Part shown: piece after piece, positions 7,803 through 17,360 of the stretch | Position numbering within the stretch: the stretch's first letter is position 1 | Layout: every line of letters begins with the position of its first letter | DNA from: Alteromonas sp. BL110 | Lineage (GTDB): Bacteria; Pseudomonadota; Gammaproteobacteria; Enterobacterales; Alteromonadaceae | NCBI RefSeq assembly: GCF_003443615.1 | Contig: NZ_CP031967.1 | Location: 4,030,001-4,094,000, forward strand | Direction of reading: 5' to 3' | DNA length: 64,000 nucleotides | The notes under the pieces: model-generated | What the model was told of the DNA's origin: nothing | Databases searched by the model: none | Seen by the model: the letters and a program-made list of their open reading frames with translations, nothing else | Translations under genes and position numbers: made by a program

Positions 7803-8366
7803 TTACGCGATATTTTCAAATGAAGAAAAATCTGGTGTTGTAGTTTGGTGCTTATCTTTCCCATATCTCCCCTCGCCTTGCGAAGATATAATTTCGTAAA
7901 GTAACGTATTATCTTCTTTAAAAGCATTGGCATATTGCCTTTTTAGTCGTTTTTGCGTAGCTAGACTGCAGTTGTCAACAACATCATTCGGAATTCGTTT
8001 GGCGTCATCGGTTTGAGCTAACGGAGCTGGCTTCATACTCAGATAAAGGCGTGCACTTTCGAAGTCTGTGGCGACTAAATTTGAGTGCACGTCCATGTCT
8101 GTCCATTCATTTTCATTGACGGACAATGATGGTCGCTTGTAGTGATTTAACGCGGCGAGTTGAGCTTCGATACTATTTTGGATTTCAAAGTCTGACGTTG
8201 CCGCTTCAATTTCAAACGGTTCAGCCACACTATGTTGCTGCATTGCAAGGTATAACGAGAACAATGCCCCCTGTGATGAAGCACGAGCGAGCACACCACT
8301 TCGCTCCCAGTAAATACTGGGGTCGATTGTTGCTTGTTCACTTGTTGAGGCTAAATCTGGCGACAT
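7803..8366 (-). CDS. Conserved hypothetical protein, possibly VC2046/SO_2500 family
   Basis: This 187-residue protein has no signal peptide or membrane segment. The middle has a short helical stretch (ALFSLYLAMQQ) followed by Asp/Glu-rich loops. General layout and context recall the VC2046/SO_2500 family of uncharacterised gammaproteobacterial proteins, but the match is from memory and weak. It is divergent from the receiver-TPR gene at 8488, with about 120 bp shared between them. No function is assigned. Confidence 0.6.
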   Translation of the reverse strand: MSPDLASTSEQATIDPSIYWERSGVLARASSQGALFSLYLAMQQHSVAEPFEIEAATSDFEIQNSIEAQLAALNHYKRPSLSVNENEWTDMDVHSNLVATDFESARLYLSMKPAPLAQTDDAKRIPNDVVDNCSLATQKRLKRQYANAFKEDNTLLYEIISSQGEGRYGKDKHQTTTPDFSSFENIA

Positions 8367-8487
8367 ACGTACGCTATGCTGTTTTTGTATACGTATATTG
8401 TCGGCAAGATAATGTTTTTCTTAAGCTTATTTTCTAAAGTTAGATATACTTCTCATTACTGGTAGTGCACTTATTCACGGAATAGAA

Positions 8488-10128
8488 ATGCAATTTAGCA
8501 ACAAACAAGTACTGATTGTTGAGGACCAACGTCCATTTCTTCTTCTTTTGAAAGGGCTAATGCATTCAATGGGGTCGTCTGATGTCGTCACTAAGTCATC
8601 TGCCGAACAGGCAGTCTCACTGTGTAAGAAACACAAGTTTGATATTGTAATTTGTGACTTGCACCTGGGCGCTGAAACCAAAAATGGCTATGAACTTATA
8701 GAAGAGTTGCGCACGCGAAGGCTCATTAACCCCACATCAGTGTTTATTCTTATTAGTGCTGATAGTGCTCGCCCAGTTGTGCTTGGCAGTATCGAACGTC
8801 GCCCAGACGATTTTCTAATAAAACCCTTTTCACAAGTACAGTTAAAATCTCGCATTGTACGTGCGTGGCAAAAACGACAATTTCTTCAACAAGCGTTTAA
8901 CCTTATAGAGCAAGGTGAATACAACAGTGCCATAGATCATATTGAGACACTTTTAGAAAACCCTCATCACTACAAAGGGCATTGCGAACAGCTGCTAGTG
9001 GAGCTCTATTGGCGCATTTCCCACCCCAAAAAAGCGCTAGATGTATTAAAAGAGTATATCGAAGGTAAGCCTGTGCTTTGGGCACAAATAGCATTGGGTA
9101 GAACCTATTTACTATTGAACGAACATGAAAAAGCAATATCCATTGCTAAAAAAACGTTAAAACGCAACCGATTCAATGCTGATGCTCACGATATTCTAGC
9201 GCAAGCGCACCATGCTGTGGACTCGGGAGAAAAGGCCGTTGAGGCAATAAAGGAAGCAATAAAGCTGTCGCCCTTTTCATTAACCCGTCACTTTAAAGCG
9301 TGCGAAATTGGCAGAAACAATAACGACTTAGTGCTTGCAGCCAATTCAAGCCAAGCAATCTGGGACTTATCGAAGCGCACTGTGCATAAGGCGAGCTTAC
9401 ATTGGTGCGGCATGATACGAAGCTTACTTGATGTCGCTGAGTCAACTGATGACAAAGGTCAGCGCAATAAGTATCAGCAAGAAGCGTTACTAACGTTACA
9501 GCGAGGTAAATTCGATGAGCACCTATACAAAATCGACAGGGAGTTCGATGTCGATATTTTTGGTAATATTGTCAATGCAAGAATAAGCGCGATTGATGGG
9601 AAGCTCATAGATGCAAAACGCCATCTAAATACGTCGCAGATACAGCTAGGTGATAAATACCAAGAAGTACCTACAGCGTTCATTCCAGATAGTATAAACG
9701 TTATGTATAAACTGGGAGAGTTCGACGATGCGCTTCAGCTAAGTTCTCTACTTTCATCAAGAGGTGAAGAACTCGACCAAAACAGTTCTGACATGTTAAA
9801 AACGCAGGCGCAAAACGCACAAAAAAGCCTCGCTAGCTATCAGCAGTTTAACCGCGAGGGCATTCAACACTACCAGCAACAAGATTTCGAACGCGCTAAG
9901 GCCTCGTTTGCCCTTGCTCAGGGTTTCGCCCCCGTTAATACAGGCGTTGCACTTAACTTGCTTCAATGTCTTCTTCAAATAGCCATAAAAGAAGATAAGG
10001 CGGAAATGAAGTTAATAAACGAATGTAAGCGTTTATTTAAGCTTATTGATGACATGACACTCAAAGCGCCGTACAAAGAAAAGTATGAAAACATTCGAGA
10101 TGAACTTTCTAAATACATTGGCTTTTGA
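8488..10128 (+). CDS. Response regulator with receiver and TPR-like domains
   Basis: The N-terminal 120 residues form a CheY-like receiver: acidic pocket E12/D13, phospho-acceptor D57 in ICDLHLG, and K112 before Pro-Phe. The remaining 420 residues are helical tetratricopeptide-like repeats (e.g. residues 135-160, 190-270 and about 440-480). There is no DNA-binding or enzymatic output domain, so signalling probably works through protein-protein contacts, as in VieB-type regulators. A paralog with the same architecture lies at 29.3-30.9 kb, and the two share the C-terminal motif LNLLQC. The cognate kinase is not in the window. Confidence 0.85.
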   Translation: MQFSNKQVLIVEDQRPFLLLLKGLMHSMGSSDVVTKSSAEQAVSLCKKHKFDIVICDLHLGAETKNGYELIEELRTRRLINPTSVFILISADSARPVVLGSIERRPDDFLIKPFSQVQLKSRIVRAWQKRQFLQQAFNLIEQGEYNSAIDHIETLLENPHHYKGHCEQLLVELYWRISHPKKALDVLKEYIEGKPVLWAQIALGRTYLLLNEHEKAISIAKKTLKRNRFNADAHDILAQAHHAVDSGEKAVEAIKEAIKLSPFSLTRHFKACEIGRNNNDLVLAANSSQAIWDLSKRTVHKASLHWCGMIRSLLDVAESTDDKGQRNKYQQEALLTLQRGKFDEHLYKIDREFDVDIFGNIVNARISAIDGKLIDAKRHLNTSQIQLGDKYQEVPTAFIPDSINVMYKLGEFDDALQLSSLLSSRGEELDQNSSDMLKTQAQNAQKSLASYQQFNREGIQHYQQQDFERAKASFALAQGFAPVNTGVALNLLQCLLQIAIKEDKAEMKLINECKRLFKLIDDMTLKAPYKEKYENIRDELSKYIGF

Positions 10129-10273
10129 TAGCTAGCGGACATTTTAGTGCTATAAACAGCAACCCTACCCTTTCTATCAGTAGTATTCCTCGAGTACTCA
10201 GTGCACCCTAAGAGGTATCTATCCACTAGCGCTAACATTAAATCTGAGCCCTCTTACGCCGTGATCCATTGTA

Positions 10274-10289
10274 CTGTATATACATACAT
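10274..10289 (+). promoter_or_regulatory. LexA (SOS) box-like operator
   Basis: CTGTATATACATACAT matches the gammaproteobacterial LexA consensus CTGT-N8-ACAG except for the final base, including the AT-rich TATATACA core and a preceding TA. It lies 110 bp upstream of the radical SAM/DUF4130 DNA-metabolism pair, which would fit damage-inducible expression. Confidence 0.55.
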
Positions 10290-10399
10290 GCTATAACGCA
10301 ATACCATGCAGTCTATGCCAAAAAACACTCGTATCGTAGATTTGGTTAAAAATACTAGGCTGTTTGACTGTAATTGCTTAAAGGAAGTATACATCAGCG

Positions 10400-11641
10400 A
10401 TGCATGACAGACTGATACAAAAACTTGAGATTCTTTCCGATGCGGCCAAGTACGACGCCTCTTGCGCGAGTGGTTCAGCAGGTAAACGACAAGCTGGGAA
10501 AACCGAAAAGAATGGTATAGGTTCACTTACCGGAGGCTCGGGTATATGTCACAGCTTCACACCTGATGGTAGGTGCGTTTCGCTGCTCAAAATTCTTATG
10601 ACAAACTACTGTATCTATGATTGTCACTATTGCATTAATAGGGTTTCAAGCAATGTTCAACGGGCGCGGTTCACCGTTAAAGAAACAGTAGATTTAACCC
10701 TGAATTTTTATAAACGCAATTACATTGAGGGATTGTTTCTAAGCTCGGGTATTGTCGGTTCCCCTGATATCACCATGGAAAGCATGGTACGTATTGCGAA
10801 ATCGCTGCGAATTGACCACGGATTTAAGGGATATATTCATCTCAAAACTATCCCGAATGCGTCGCCAGAATTACAAGCAGAAGCAGGACTGTACGCAGAC
10901 AGACTTAGTATCAACGTAGAAATGCCTACACAGTCTTCACTAAACAAGTACGCACCAGAGAAAGATCTTGGCGATATTCATGGCTCGATGAATACGCTAA
11001 AAGAAAAAATTACAGAGCATAAAGTAGACAGGACATATTCGGGCAAACGCCCTCCCCGTTTCGCGCCTGGGGGGCAGTCTACGCAAATGATTATAGGTGC
11101 CGATGGGTCAAATGATAAAACGATTTTAGGTACGAGTGTAAAGCTCTACAACGATCAAAAACTTCGACGTGTGTATTACTCGGCATTTTCTCCTATCCCT
11201 GATGCATCGGAAGTTTTACCGCTAAAACCGGCGCCATTGATACGAGAACACCGGCTATACCAAGCCGATTGGCTTTTGCGCTTTTACGGTTTTGGCCTAG
11301 ATGAAATCTTGCAAGACGACATGTTAGATATGGATTACGACCCAAAGCTTTCATGGGCATTACGCAACCGTCATCTATTTCCTATTGATTTAAACAAAGC
11401 TGACAAACAGATGCTGCTGCGCGTTCCCGGTCTTGGTGCGCGAACGGTACAAAAGATTTTATCTATAAGGCGTAATACAAAACTTAACTGGATCGACCTT
11501 ACCAAAATGCGGCTACCTCTTAAAAAGTTGAAGCCTTTTATCAGCGTGGGAGATTACTCCCCTGATATACACTTACTCGACAGTAATAGTTTCGAGCTTC
11601 AGTTTAAACAGCCTAAACAGTTTGAGCTGTTTGGCGCTTGA
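10400..11641 (+). CDS. Radical SAM protein, putative DNA modification/repair (UDG-linked)
   Basis: The protein has a Cys-x3-Cys-x2-Cys iron-sulfur motif (C71, C75, C78), the rest of a radical SAM barrel, and a C-terminal helix-hairpin-helix (LRVPGLGARTVQKI) that binds DNA. This combination defines the family of radical SAM proteins encoded next to DUF4130/UDG proteins (TIGR03916 type), which have a proposed but unproven role in DNA repair. At 413 residues the length is typical. ATG start with AAGGAAG about 12 bases upstream. The next gene, 50 bp downstream, encodes the usual partner. Confidence 0.88.
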   Translation: MHDRLIQKLEILSDAAKYDASCASGSAGKRQAGKTEKNGIGSLTGGSGICHSFTPDGRCVSLLKILMTNYCIYDCHYCINRVSSNVQRARFTVKETVDLTLNFYKRNYIEGLFLSSGIVGSPDITMESMVRIAKSLRIDHGFKGYIHLKTIPNASPELQAEAGLYADRLSINVEMPTQSSLNKYAPEKDLGDIHGSMNTLKEKITEHKVDRTYSGKRPPRFAPGGQSTQMIIGADGSNDKTILGTSVKLYNDQKLRRVYYSAFSPIPDASEVLPLKPAPLIREHRLYQADWLLRFYGFGLDEILQDDMLDMDYDPKLSWALRNRHLFPIDLNKADKQMLLRVPGLGARTVQKILSIRRNTKLNWIDLTKMRLPLKKLKPFISVGDYSPDIHLLDSNSFELQFKQPKQFELFGA

Positions 11642-11691
11642 GTGTTGTGTTAACGCAACTATGCTCAGCCACAGTCTAAAAGGTAGCTTTT

Positions 11692-12498
11692 ATGAAGACC
11701 ATAACCATTACTTCAGTACCTGGCTTTGAAGAGTGGCGAGAGGCCTCGCGAGAATGCATCGCTGCGCGTATCCGTCCTGAACAGATTATCTGGCAGAGCG
11801 CGAATGCAATACAAAACGATCTGTTTGGTAGCGGTACTGAGCAGTGCGAAAGCAAAATGCCGCGAAAAATGCCGCAAAGTAAGCTTAGTATTCCTAAACC
11901 TACGTTAATGCTTTTAAAGTACGCCCTATGCCATAACGATGATAATCGATTTGCTCTTTGTTACCGTGTTTTGTGGCGTGTCGTTTATGAAAATAAACAG
12001 CTTATTCAAATGAAAACGGATGACGATGTTATCCAGCTTTTTGCCTTGGCGAAAGCGGTAAAACGTGACGCTTATAAAATGAGTGCGTTCCTGAGGTTCA
12101 GAGAAATAAACGTAGAGGAGCAAGAGCATTTTGTTGCCTGGTATGAACCTGAGCATTTCAGTTTAGAAATAAAGCTTAACTTTTTTAAGACTCGATTTAA
12201 GAATATGCGTTGGTCTATTTTAACACCCTATCGTGCTGCTCACTGGGATACCGAAACCCTAGTGCTAGAAGATAACCCCGATTCAAGCGTTGTACCCGAT
12301 GATGACCGCATTGAAAAATACTGGCTGACTTATTACGCCAATATATTTAATCCTGCGCGTATTAAAACAAATGCGATGTTGAATCAAATGCCTAAAAAGT
12401 ACTGGAAAAATATGCCAGAGACATCGCTGATAGACGATATGATAAAACAATCGGACGCCCGTGCCAGAAAAATGATTAGCGATGGCAATAAGCACTGA
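11692..12498 (+). CDS. TIGR03915/DUF4130 putative DNA-metabolism protein
   Basis: This 268-residue partner of the preceding radical SAM protein carries the family hallmarks: an N-terminal FEEWREASRE-like region, a QLFALAKAVKRDAYKMSAFLRF helix pair, and the HFSLEIKL-x-FFKTRFKNMRWSILTP block. In many bacteria this domain is fused to a uracil-DNA-glycosylase (UdgX); here it stands alone, with no glycosylase part. AAGGTAG precedes the ATG. The 50-bp spacing and shared strand imply one operon, likely under the SOS-like box. Confidence 0.85.
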   Translation: MKTITITSVPGFEEWREASRECIAARIRPEQIIWQSANAIQNDLFGSGTEQCESKMPRKMPQSKLSIPKPTLMLLKYALCHNDDNRFALCYRVLWRVVYENKQLIQMKTDDDVIQLFALAKAVKRDAYKMSAFLRFREINVEEQEHFVAWYEPEHFSLEIKLNFFKTRFKNMRWSILTPYRAAHWDTETLVLEDNPDSSVVPDDDRIEKYWLTYYANIFNPARIKTNAMLNQMPKKYWKNMPETSLIDDMIKQSDARARKMISDGNKH

Positions 12499-12611
12499 GT
12501 TAACACAAATGCCCTTATATTAATGAGCGAACATATACGAGCTTGACCTATTAACACTGGGCCAAGCTTTGATTTCGACGTTGAATTAGCATTAACTTTG
12601 CACGAACCAAC

Positions 12612-13454
12612 TTAGCCTTTAAAATTCTCTACAGTATTAATCAGGTCGTCTATATTTTCGATAAGCGTCTCACGCTGTTCGTCTGTTAGGGTAGAAAAAA
12701 GCTCGGATATTAACGTAGCGCTAACGGTCATATTATGGGCGCTACTTTGCTTATAAATATCACTTTTGTAGCTATCCGGTGTTTGCATTAAGTCGACCAG
12801 TTCAGCTTCAAAATTATCGTTAAATTTACGCGTTACAAATAGCTTTCGCGCTGCATTTTGTATATTCCTACGATAAGTTAGCCATTCACCCCCTGTGGAA
12901 ATAAACTGTGTAGCATAAGTGTTTACAATTTGCTTTTGCTCACTAGTTAATTTTCCTACGCGTTCACTAATAGCCTCCTCAATGCGCTCTATACGATCTT
13001 CTAAGCGCTCTTCGTCAGACTTTTCTAGCGACTCTTTTCGCTCTTCTTCTTCCTCTTTGTTATCTTTCTCAAGGGCTGCAAAAAGCGTAACAACTTGTTC
13101 GTCATCAAGTGTTTTTGCTATTTCTGCTAATTCTGGGCTCACTTCATCTCGCACTCTTTCCCAATGAGCTCGTGCGCTTGCAAGATGTTCAAGGACAGCA
13201 TTTGAATCTAAGCGCCTTTCTTTGATTTGTTGTTTAATATCGGTAAGTTGAGCTTGATAACGTTTAAGTTCAGAGGTTTTGTGCCAGCGTAGCCAGTTTT
13301 GAAGATAGTCATCAAATTTTTCTTCTTGCTCGTCTTTAAGTTCAATATAGTCGTCCAAGTACCAGTAAACCCACCAATCCAAGTTGTTATAAGCTAATTT
13401 CGAACTGCATGAAGCAAGAAACATCACAGAAACAAATACTAACAGTACACGCAT
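12612..13454 (-). CDS. DUF6279 family lipoprotein
   Basis: The N-terminus is a lipoprotein signal (hydrophobic core, then FLASC with the lipidated Cys at residue 16). A Trp/Tyr-rich stretch follows (NLDWWVYWYLDDYI), which is characteristic of the DUF6279 family, then a long charged helical region with a Glu-rich middle (about residues 130-160). It is probably anchored in the outer or inner membrane facing the periplasm. The function is unknown. Monocistronic, convergent with the DUF4130 gene. Confidence 0.85.
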   Translation of the reverse strand: MRVLLVFVSVMFLASCSSKLAYNNLDWWVYWYLDDYIELKDEQEEKFDDYLQNWLRWHKTSELKRYQAQLTDIKQQIKERRLDSNAVLEHLASARAHWERVRDEVSPELAEIAKTLDDEQVVTLFAALEKDNKEEEEERKESLEKSDEERLEDRIERIEEAISERVGKLTSEQKQIVNTYATQFISTGGEWLTYRRNIQNAARKLFVTRKFNDNFEAELVDLMQTPDSYKSDIYKQSSAHNMTVSATLISELFSTLTDEQRETLIENIDDLINTVENFKG

Positions 13455-13668
13455 AACTCATCCTTTTTTGTTAACTACGTTATTTGCTGTAAATCCGCTT
13501 ATATTTAATTCCAATTAAAAAGCAGGCGTAAATGGTAAAGCGCTCGTGACATCGCGCTGGTTTATTATTTTCAGTTATTTAAATTCTTTACAACACACAT
13601 GCGCACTTTACGTATTGATACCTTAACGTTACCTTAACTGTAATGCTGGTGAAAAGAAGGATTTTAAT

Positions 13669-14673
13669 GTGTCAAAACGTGTCGCAATTTTAACCTCCGG
13701 TGGCGACGCACCGGGTATGAACGCATGTATCCGAGCTTCGATTATTGCGTGCCAGAAGGCTAACTACACGCTACTTGGCTATAAGCATGGTTACAATGGG
13801 CTGTTACAACAAGAGTACATTCCCCTATCACTCGACTCTACACACAACTTGATCCAACAAGGCGGTACCATTTTACACAGTGCAAGGTGCAAAGAGCTTA
13901 AGAGCCAAGAAGGTATTACAAAAGCAGCTAACAACTTGATGAAGGCAGAAATTGATACGCTTATTGTGATTGGCGGCGACGGCTCGTTTCGTGGTGCAGC
14001 TGAACTAGGGAAAGAATGGGACGGCCAAATATTAGGAATACCCGGCACGATAGATAACGACATTAGCGGAACGGATGCAACCATCGGCTATTTTACCGCT
14101 ATAGACACTGCGATGAGTTCTATAGATAAAGTTCGAGATACTGCAGATGCATTCGAGCGTATATTCCTTATAGAAGTCATGGGCAGGAACGCAGGCTTTT
14201 TAGCTTTGAATGCTGCGCTTTCTTCTGCTGCTGACTATGTGGTTGTACCAGAGTTTTTCGAATCTGCTGACAAAGAGATAGAGAAGATTGTTACTCAAAT
14301 AAAAGCCCAGCGCGCATTAAAAGGGCCGGTTAGTTTTATTGTTGTCGTTGCTGAAAACGTATGGCCAGATGGCTTAGCAGGGCTCACTGATGCACTGCAG
14401 AAGCACAATATTAGTGACGTTAGGCCCGTAACCTTAGGTCATGTTCAACGTGGCGGCTCGCCTGTAGCACAAGACAGGTTGCTCGCAACAACGCTCGGGG
14501 AGTTTGCTATAAGTCTAGTGGGTAGCGACATTACTAACATCATGGTAGGCGAAGTGAATCAACGCCCTGTTACCATCCCTCTTCATAAAACGTGGGAAGA
14601 TACCAAACCTCTGAACGAGGCCCGTGTTGACGCTATGCGTACGCTTATGAATGAACGATACAGTGGTAACTGA
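13669..14673 (+). CDS. pfkA: 6-phosphofructokinase
   Basis: This glycolytic enzyme phosphorylates fructose 6-phosphate to fructose 1,6-bisphosphate. Visible signatures are the N-terminal GGDAPGMN nucleotide loop, GGDGS at residues 102-106 (Gly at 105, as in ATP-dependent enzymes rather than the Asp of PPi-dependent ones), the catalytic PGTIDND (125-131) and MGRNAG. The 334-residue length is slightly longer than the E. coli enzyme. The start is GTG, with AAGAAGG about 8 bases upstream. Two copies of TACCTTAAC in tandem lie about 40 bp upstream. Confidence 0.95.
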   Translation: MSKRVAILTSGGDAPGMNACIRASIIACQKANYTLLGYKHGYNGLLQQEYIPLSLDSTHNLIQQGGTILHSARCKELKSQEGITKAANNLMKAEIDTLIVIGGDGSFRGAAELGKEWDGQILGIPGTIDNDISGTDATIGYFTAIDTAMSSIDKVRDTADAFERIFLIEVMGRNAGFLALNAALSSAADYVVVPEFFESADKEIEKIVTQIKAQRALKGPVSFIVVVAENVWPDGLAGLTDALQKHNISDVRPVTLGHVQRGGSPVAQDRLLATTLGEFAISLVGSDITNIMVGEVNQRPVTIPLHKTWEDTKPLNEARVDAMRTLMNERYSGN

Positions 14674-14739
14674 ATTGACGGTTAGGGGCTGTAACTAAAC
14701 AGCAAAAAATTCAATAGGTACTCAAAAGAAAAAATAAAA

Positions 14740-14769
14740 AAGGCATTGTTTATATTTAAACAACGCCTT
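14740..14769. terminator. Bidirectional terminator between pfkA and the LytTR regulator
   Basis: AAGGC (14740-14744) and GCCTT (14765-14769), with inner TTGTTT/AAACAA arms, form a hairpin flanked by A-rich and T-rich runs. It can serve both convergent genes. Confidence 0.7.
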
Positions 14770-14793
14770 AAACACTTTACTACTTGAGCTAAG

Positions 14794-15621
14794 TTACATT
14801 TTCATAGCCGCTTTGACTTTATCGCGGTGACTGCGGCTTACCTTAAGTTCTGTATCGTTTTGGAGTATCAAGTGGTACTCGCCACTGATGTGACTGACTA
14901 GCTTTTTAACAAAACGAATATTAGCTATGGCGGAACGGTGCACGCGAACGAAAAATTGCGGGTTTAGTTCTTGCTCAAGCTCTTTCATGGTTTTACGCAT
15001 TATGTGCATGCCATCAAGCGCGTGTACGCACATATAATCGCCTGCTGCATCAATCCATTGAATGTCTTGTACGTTTACACGGGTTACTTCTGAACCATCT
15101 TTGATAGCTAAAACATCAGGGTAAGGGTTCGTCTCAACCGGCTCTCCGCTAGCTAATTTACGTAGAATTTCCTCGCAATCATCACCGGTTAGTTCAGCCA
15201 CTAGGCTCACCAACTTTTTAGACTGCTCATCTTGGTGCTGAGTTGAGAAGTATTCACGAACCTTGCCCAACGCCGCGCCAAGGCGTTCATCATCTGCTGG
15301 CTTTAACAAATAGTCTAGTGCATGTATATCAAAGGCTTTAATAGCGTAATTGTCGTAGGCAGTTACGAAAACAATCATTGGAATTGGCTGCTTTAATTCA
15401 CGAAGCTTGTGAATAACTTGAAAGCCATTTAAACCCGGCATTTGAATGTCTAAAAACACTAAGTCTGGACGATGTTGAGAAATACTGCTCACAGCTTCAA
15501 GACCGTTCTGACATTCTGCAAGAACCTGTACATCATCATGACGCTCCAACCTAGCACGAAGGCCTCTGCGCGCTAAAGGTTCGTCGTCCACTACAATGGT
15601 TTTAATCACTTGCTTTGTCAT
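14794..15621 (-). CDS. LytTR-family response regulator
   Basis: The receiver domain (VVDDEP, phospho-acceptor D58 in FLDIQMPG, K107 in LLKPADD) is followed by a C-terminal LytTR DNA-binding domain (about residues 165-275, with FVRVHRSAIAN and LKVSRSHRDKV). I use the ATG at 15621, one base after the kinase stop (TAA-C-ATG), instead of an upstream in-frame ATG inside the kinase gene; the arrangement implies translational coupling. It is the partner of the LytS-like kinase directly upstream. The target genes are unknown. Confidence 0.93.
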   Translation of the reverse strand: MTKQVIKTIVVDDEPLARRGLRARLERHDDVQVLAECQNGLEAVSSISQHRPDLVFLDIQMPGLNGFQVIHKLRELKQPIPMIVFVTAYDNYAIKAFDIHALDYLLKPADDERLGAALGKVREYFSTQHQDEQSKKLVSLVAELTGDDCEEILRKLASGEPVETNPYPDVLAIKDGSEVTRVNVQDIQWIDAAGDYMCVHALDGMHIMRKTMKELEQELNPQFFVRVHRSAIANIRFVKKLVSHISGEYHLILQNDTELKVSRSHRDKVKAAMKM

Positions 15622-15622
15622 G

Positions 15623-16696
15623 TTATACGTCCTTAACTTCATACGGTATGCGAATTCTAACCCGCACACCGGAAGGCTGATTGTGTTCTATAGAGAATGC
15701 AAAATTACGATGATAAAGGGATTGCAAACGTTCTTTTATGTTGGCTAAGCCCACACCATTTTCACGGCTAAGGTTGCCATCTTTGATATCTGCGCCCGGG
15801 CCGTTATCAGCAACGTCCATCAATAAATCATTACCAAACGTACGCGCCGTTATTGAAATACGACCACCGTTTTCCATCTTAGATATGGCATGCTTTATCG
15901 AATTTTCAATAATCGGCTGCAAGATCATGCTTGGCACGAGTGCACTTTCACAGCTTTCATCAATATCCCATTGCACATCTAACCTGTCATCAAAACGCAC
16001 TTTTTCTATTTCAAGATAAAGTCTCAGCGCCTTAGTTTCTTGACCTAACGGGACCCGCTTTATCGGGTCATTGTCTAGCGAGTAGCGTAAGAAATCGCTT
16101 AGGCGGGAAACCATGGCCTCCGCCGTATCATTTTCCTTCAATAGGATAAGGGTAGAAATAGCGTTCAGCGTATTAAAAAGAAAATGCGGGTTAAGCTGAT
16201 AGCGAAGCATTTTGATATGCGCCTGGTGCGCCATGGTGCTGGCTTTTAGCGCATTTTGCTTTTCTTTTTGCAACATCTGAAAGTTTTTGATGCCGAAGTA
16301 CACACCACTCCAGCAGCCGACCATTATCAATGAGTTAATGGTGTTGGTGAAATACATATACCATTCGTCTGGGCGATACCCGTGTTTATATATTTCCCAG
16401 TAGTTAATGTTTTTCACTACTGCCCACAATAGCGCTATTAGATAACACGACACTATCACTATTGTGATCATGTTTAGCGGCGATTGTTTTCTTGCCCAAC
16501 GATAAATGTAGCGCAGTGGAATGGTTAACAACCACCCTGCATAGGCATTTAGCATAATTATGAAAACCCAAATGGGTCTTACATCATGAAGAAACGAACC
16601 GATGTAATAAATTATCGCAAACCCTGCCCAGCCTGCGCTGTGCAACGTCCAGAATAACCGTTCATTACTTTCTATTACACGCTGAAAGCGACTCAC
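15623..16696 (-). CDS. LytS/AlgZ-type sensor histidine kinase
   Basis: Four to five hydrophobic segments in the first 135 residues form a membrane sensor. A short coil leads to the His_kinase domain with H171 in LNPHFLFNTLN, the N-box-like IIENSIKHAI, and an HATPase C-terminal half (DNGPG, GVGLANIKERL). This is the LytS/YehU group of kinases. The start is GTG at 16696. It is encoded just upstream of its LytTR regulator. The signal it detects cannot be read from the sequence. Confidence 0.92.
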   Translation of the reverse strand: MSRFQRVIESNERLFWTLHSAGWAGFAIIYYIGSFLHDVRPIWVFIIMLNAYAGWLLTIPLRYIYRWARKQSPLNMITIVIVSCYLIALLWAVVKNINYWEIYKHGYRPDEWYMYFTNTINSLIMVGCWSGVYFGIKNFQMLQKEKQNALKASTMAHQAHIKMLRYQLNPHFLFNTLNAISTLILLKENDTAEAMVSRLSDFLRYSLDNDPIKRVPLGQETKALRLYLEIEKVRFDDRLDVQWDIDESCESALVPSMILQPIIENSIKHAISKMENGGRISITARTFGNDLLMDVADNGPGADIKDGNLSRENGVGLANIKERLQSLYHRNFAFSIEHNQPSGVRVRIRIPYEVKDV

Positions 16697-16836
16697 AATA
16701 TTACCACTTTAAAAACTAATAAAGAGATTATACGCCAGCCCTGGCGTGACCCAAGCGGCTTGGTCGTACACCTTATGCCTCTGGTCGCAGGGCAAATTCT
16801 TGAAATTATGCATTTTTCAAGAGAACATCGCTTATA

Positions 16837-17298
16837 TTAATAGCTTATGTTCATTCTCTTAAGCCAGTGAACCCACCACCAAGCGGGGCCAACTAACAGA
16901 AAACGTAGGTCTTCGAAGAATGATGGTTTTTTGCCTTCTATATGATGCCCTATAAACTGCAATACCCACATGACGACAAACAAAACTAGGGAAAATAACC
17001 ATACTGAGATGTTAAAGTGCTCTAACGTATTAACGGCACCAAAGCATAATATGGTAAGCAGTGTCATTGCTGCACCTATAGGCCCTGACAACATGAAGTA
17101 GTAATAAAGCACCGGTACTGCAATAATGTGTGCCCACGTTATGTCAAACTGGGATATAAAATCCGGTACCGGCAAGCTCCAAAGCAAGCCAATAGAAACG
17201 AAGTAAATACTTGGTACTGCGATAGCGTGAATGATAACGTTCGTTTTGTTTTGATGGCTTTCGCCATACTGTATTAACAGCCGCTCAATACTTCTCAT
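16837..17298 (-). CDS. Mpo1-like (DUF962) membrane protein
   Basis: This 153-residue protein has three or four transmembrane segments and two His-containing motifs: NVIIHAIAVPSI near the N-terminus and IGHHIEGKKPSFF near the C-terminus. These are diagnostic of the DUF962/Mpo1 family. Yeast Mpo1 is an Fe2+-dependent dioxygenase of 2-hydroxy fatty acids; a similar lipid role in bacteria is plausible but inferred. It is on the same strand as the PilZ gene upstream, about 60 bp apart. Confidence 0.88.
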   Translation of the reverse strand: MRSIERLLIQYGESHQNKTNVIIHAIAVPSIYFVSIGLLWSLPVPDFISQFDITWAHIIAVPVLYYYFMLSGPIGAAMTLLTILCFGAVNTLEHFNISVWLFSLVLFVVMWVLQFIGHHIEGKKPSFFEDLRFLLVGPAWWWVHWLKRMNISY

Positions 17299-17360
17299 AC
17301 CTGCCCCTTTGCCTGTTTTTAAGAATTAGCTACCGCCCCGAAAACACGTTTAATAAACCA

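Noticed and set aside
8126..8437. 103-codon plus-strand ORF opposite the hypothetical gene
   Set aside because: It lies antisense inside the 187-residue gene and has a low-complexity, Tyr/Phe-rich translation, so it is taken as a shadow frame.
15622..15669. Extended start of the LytTR regulator at 15669
   Set aside because: The extension lies inside the kinase gene, while the ATG at 15621 starts right after the kinase stop and directly before the receiver domain.
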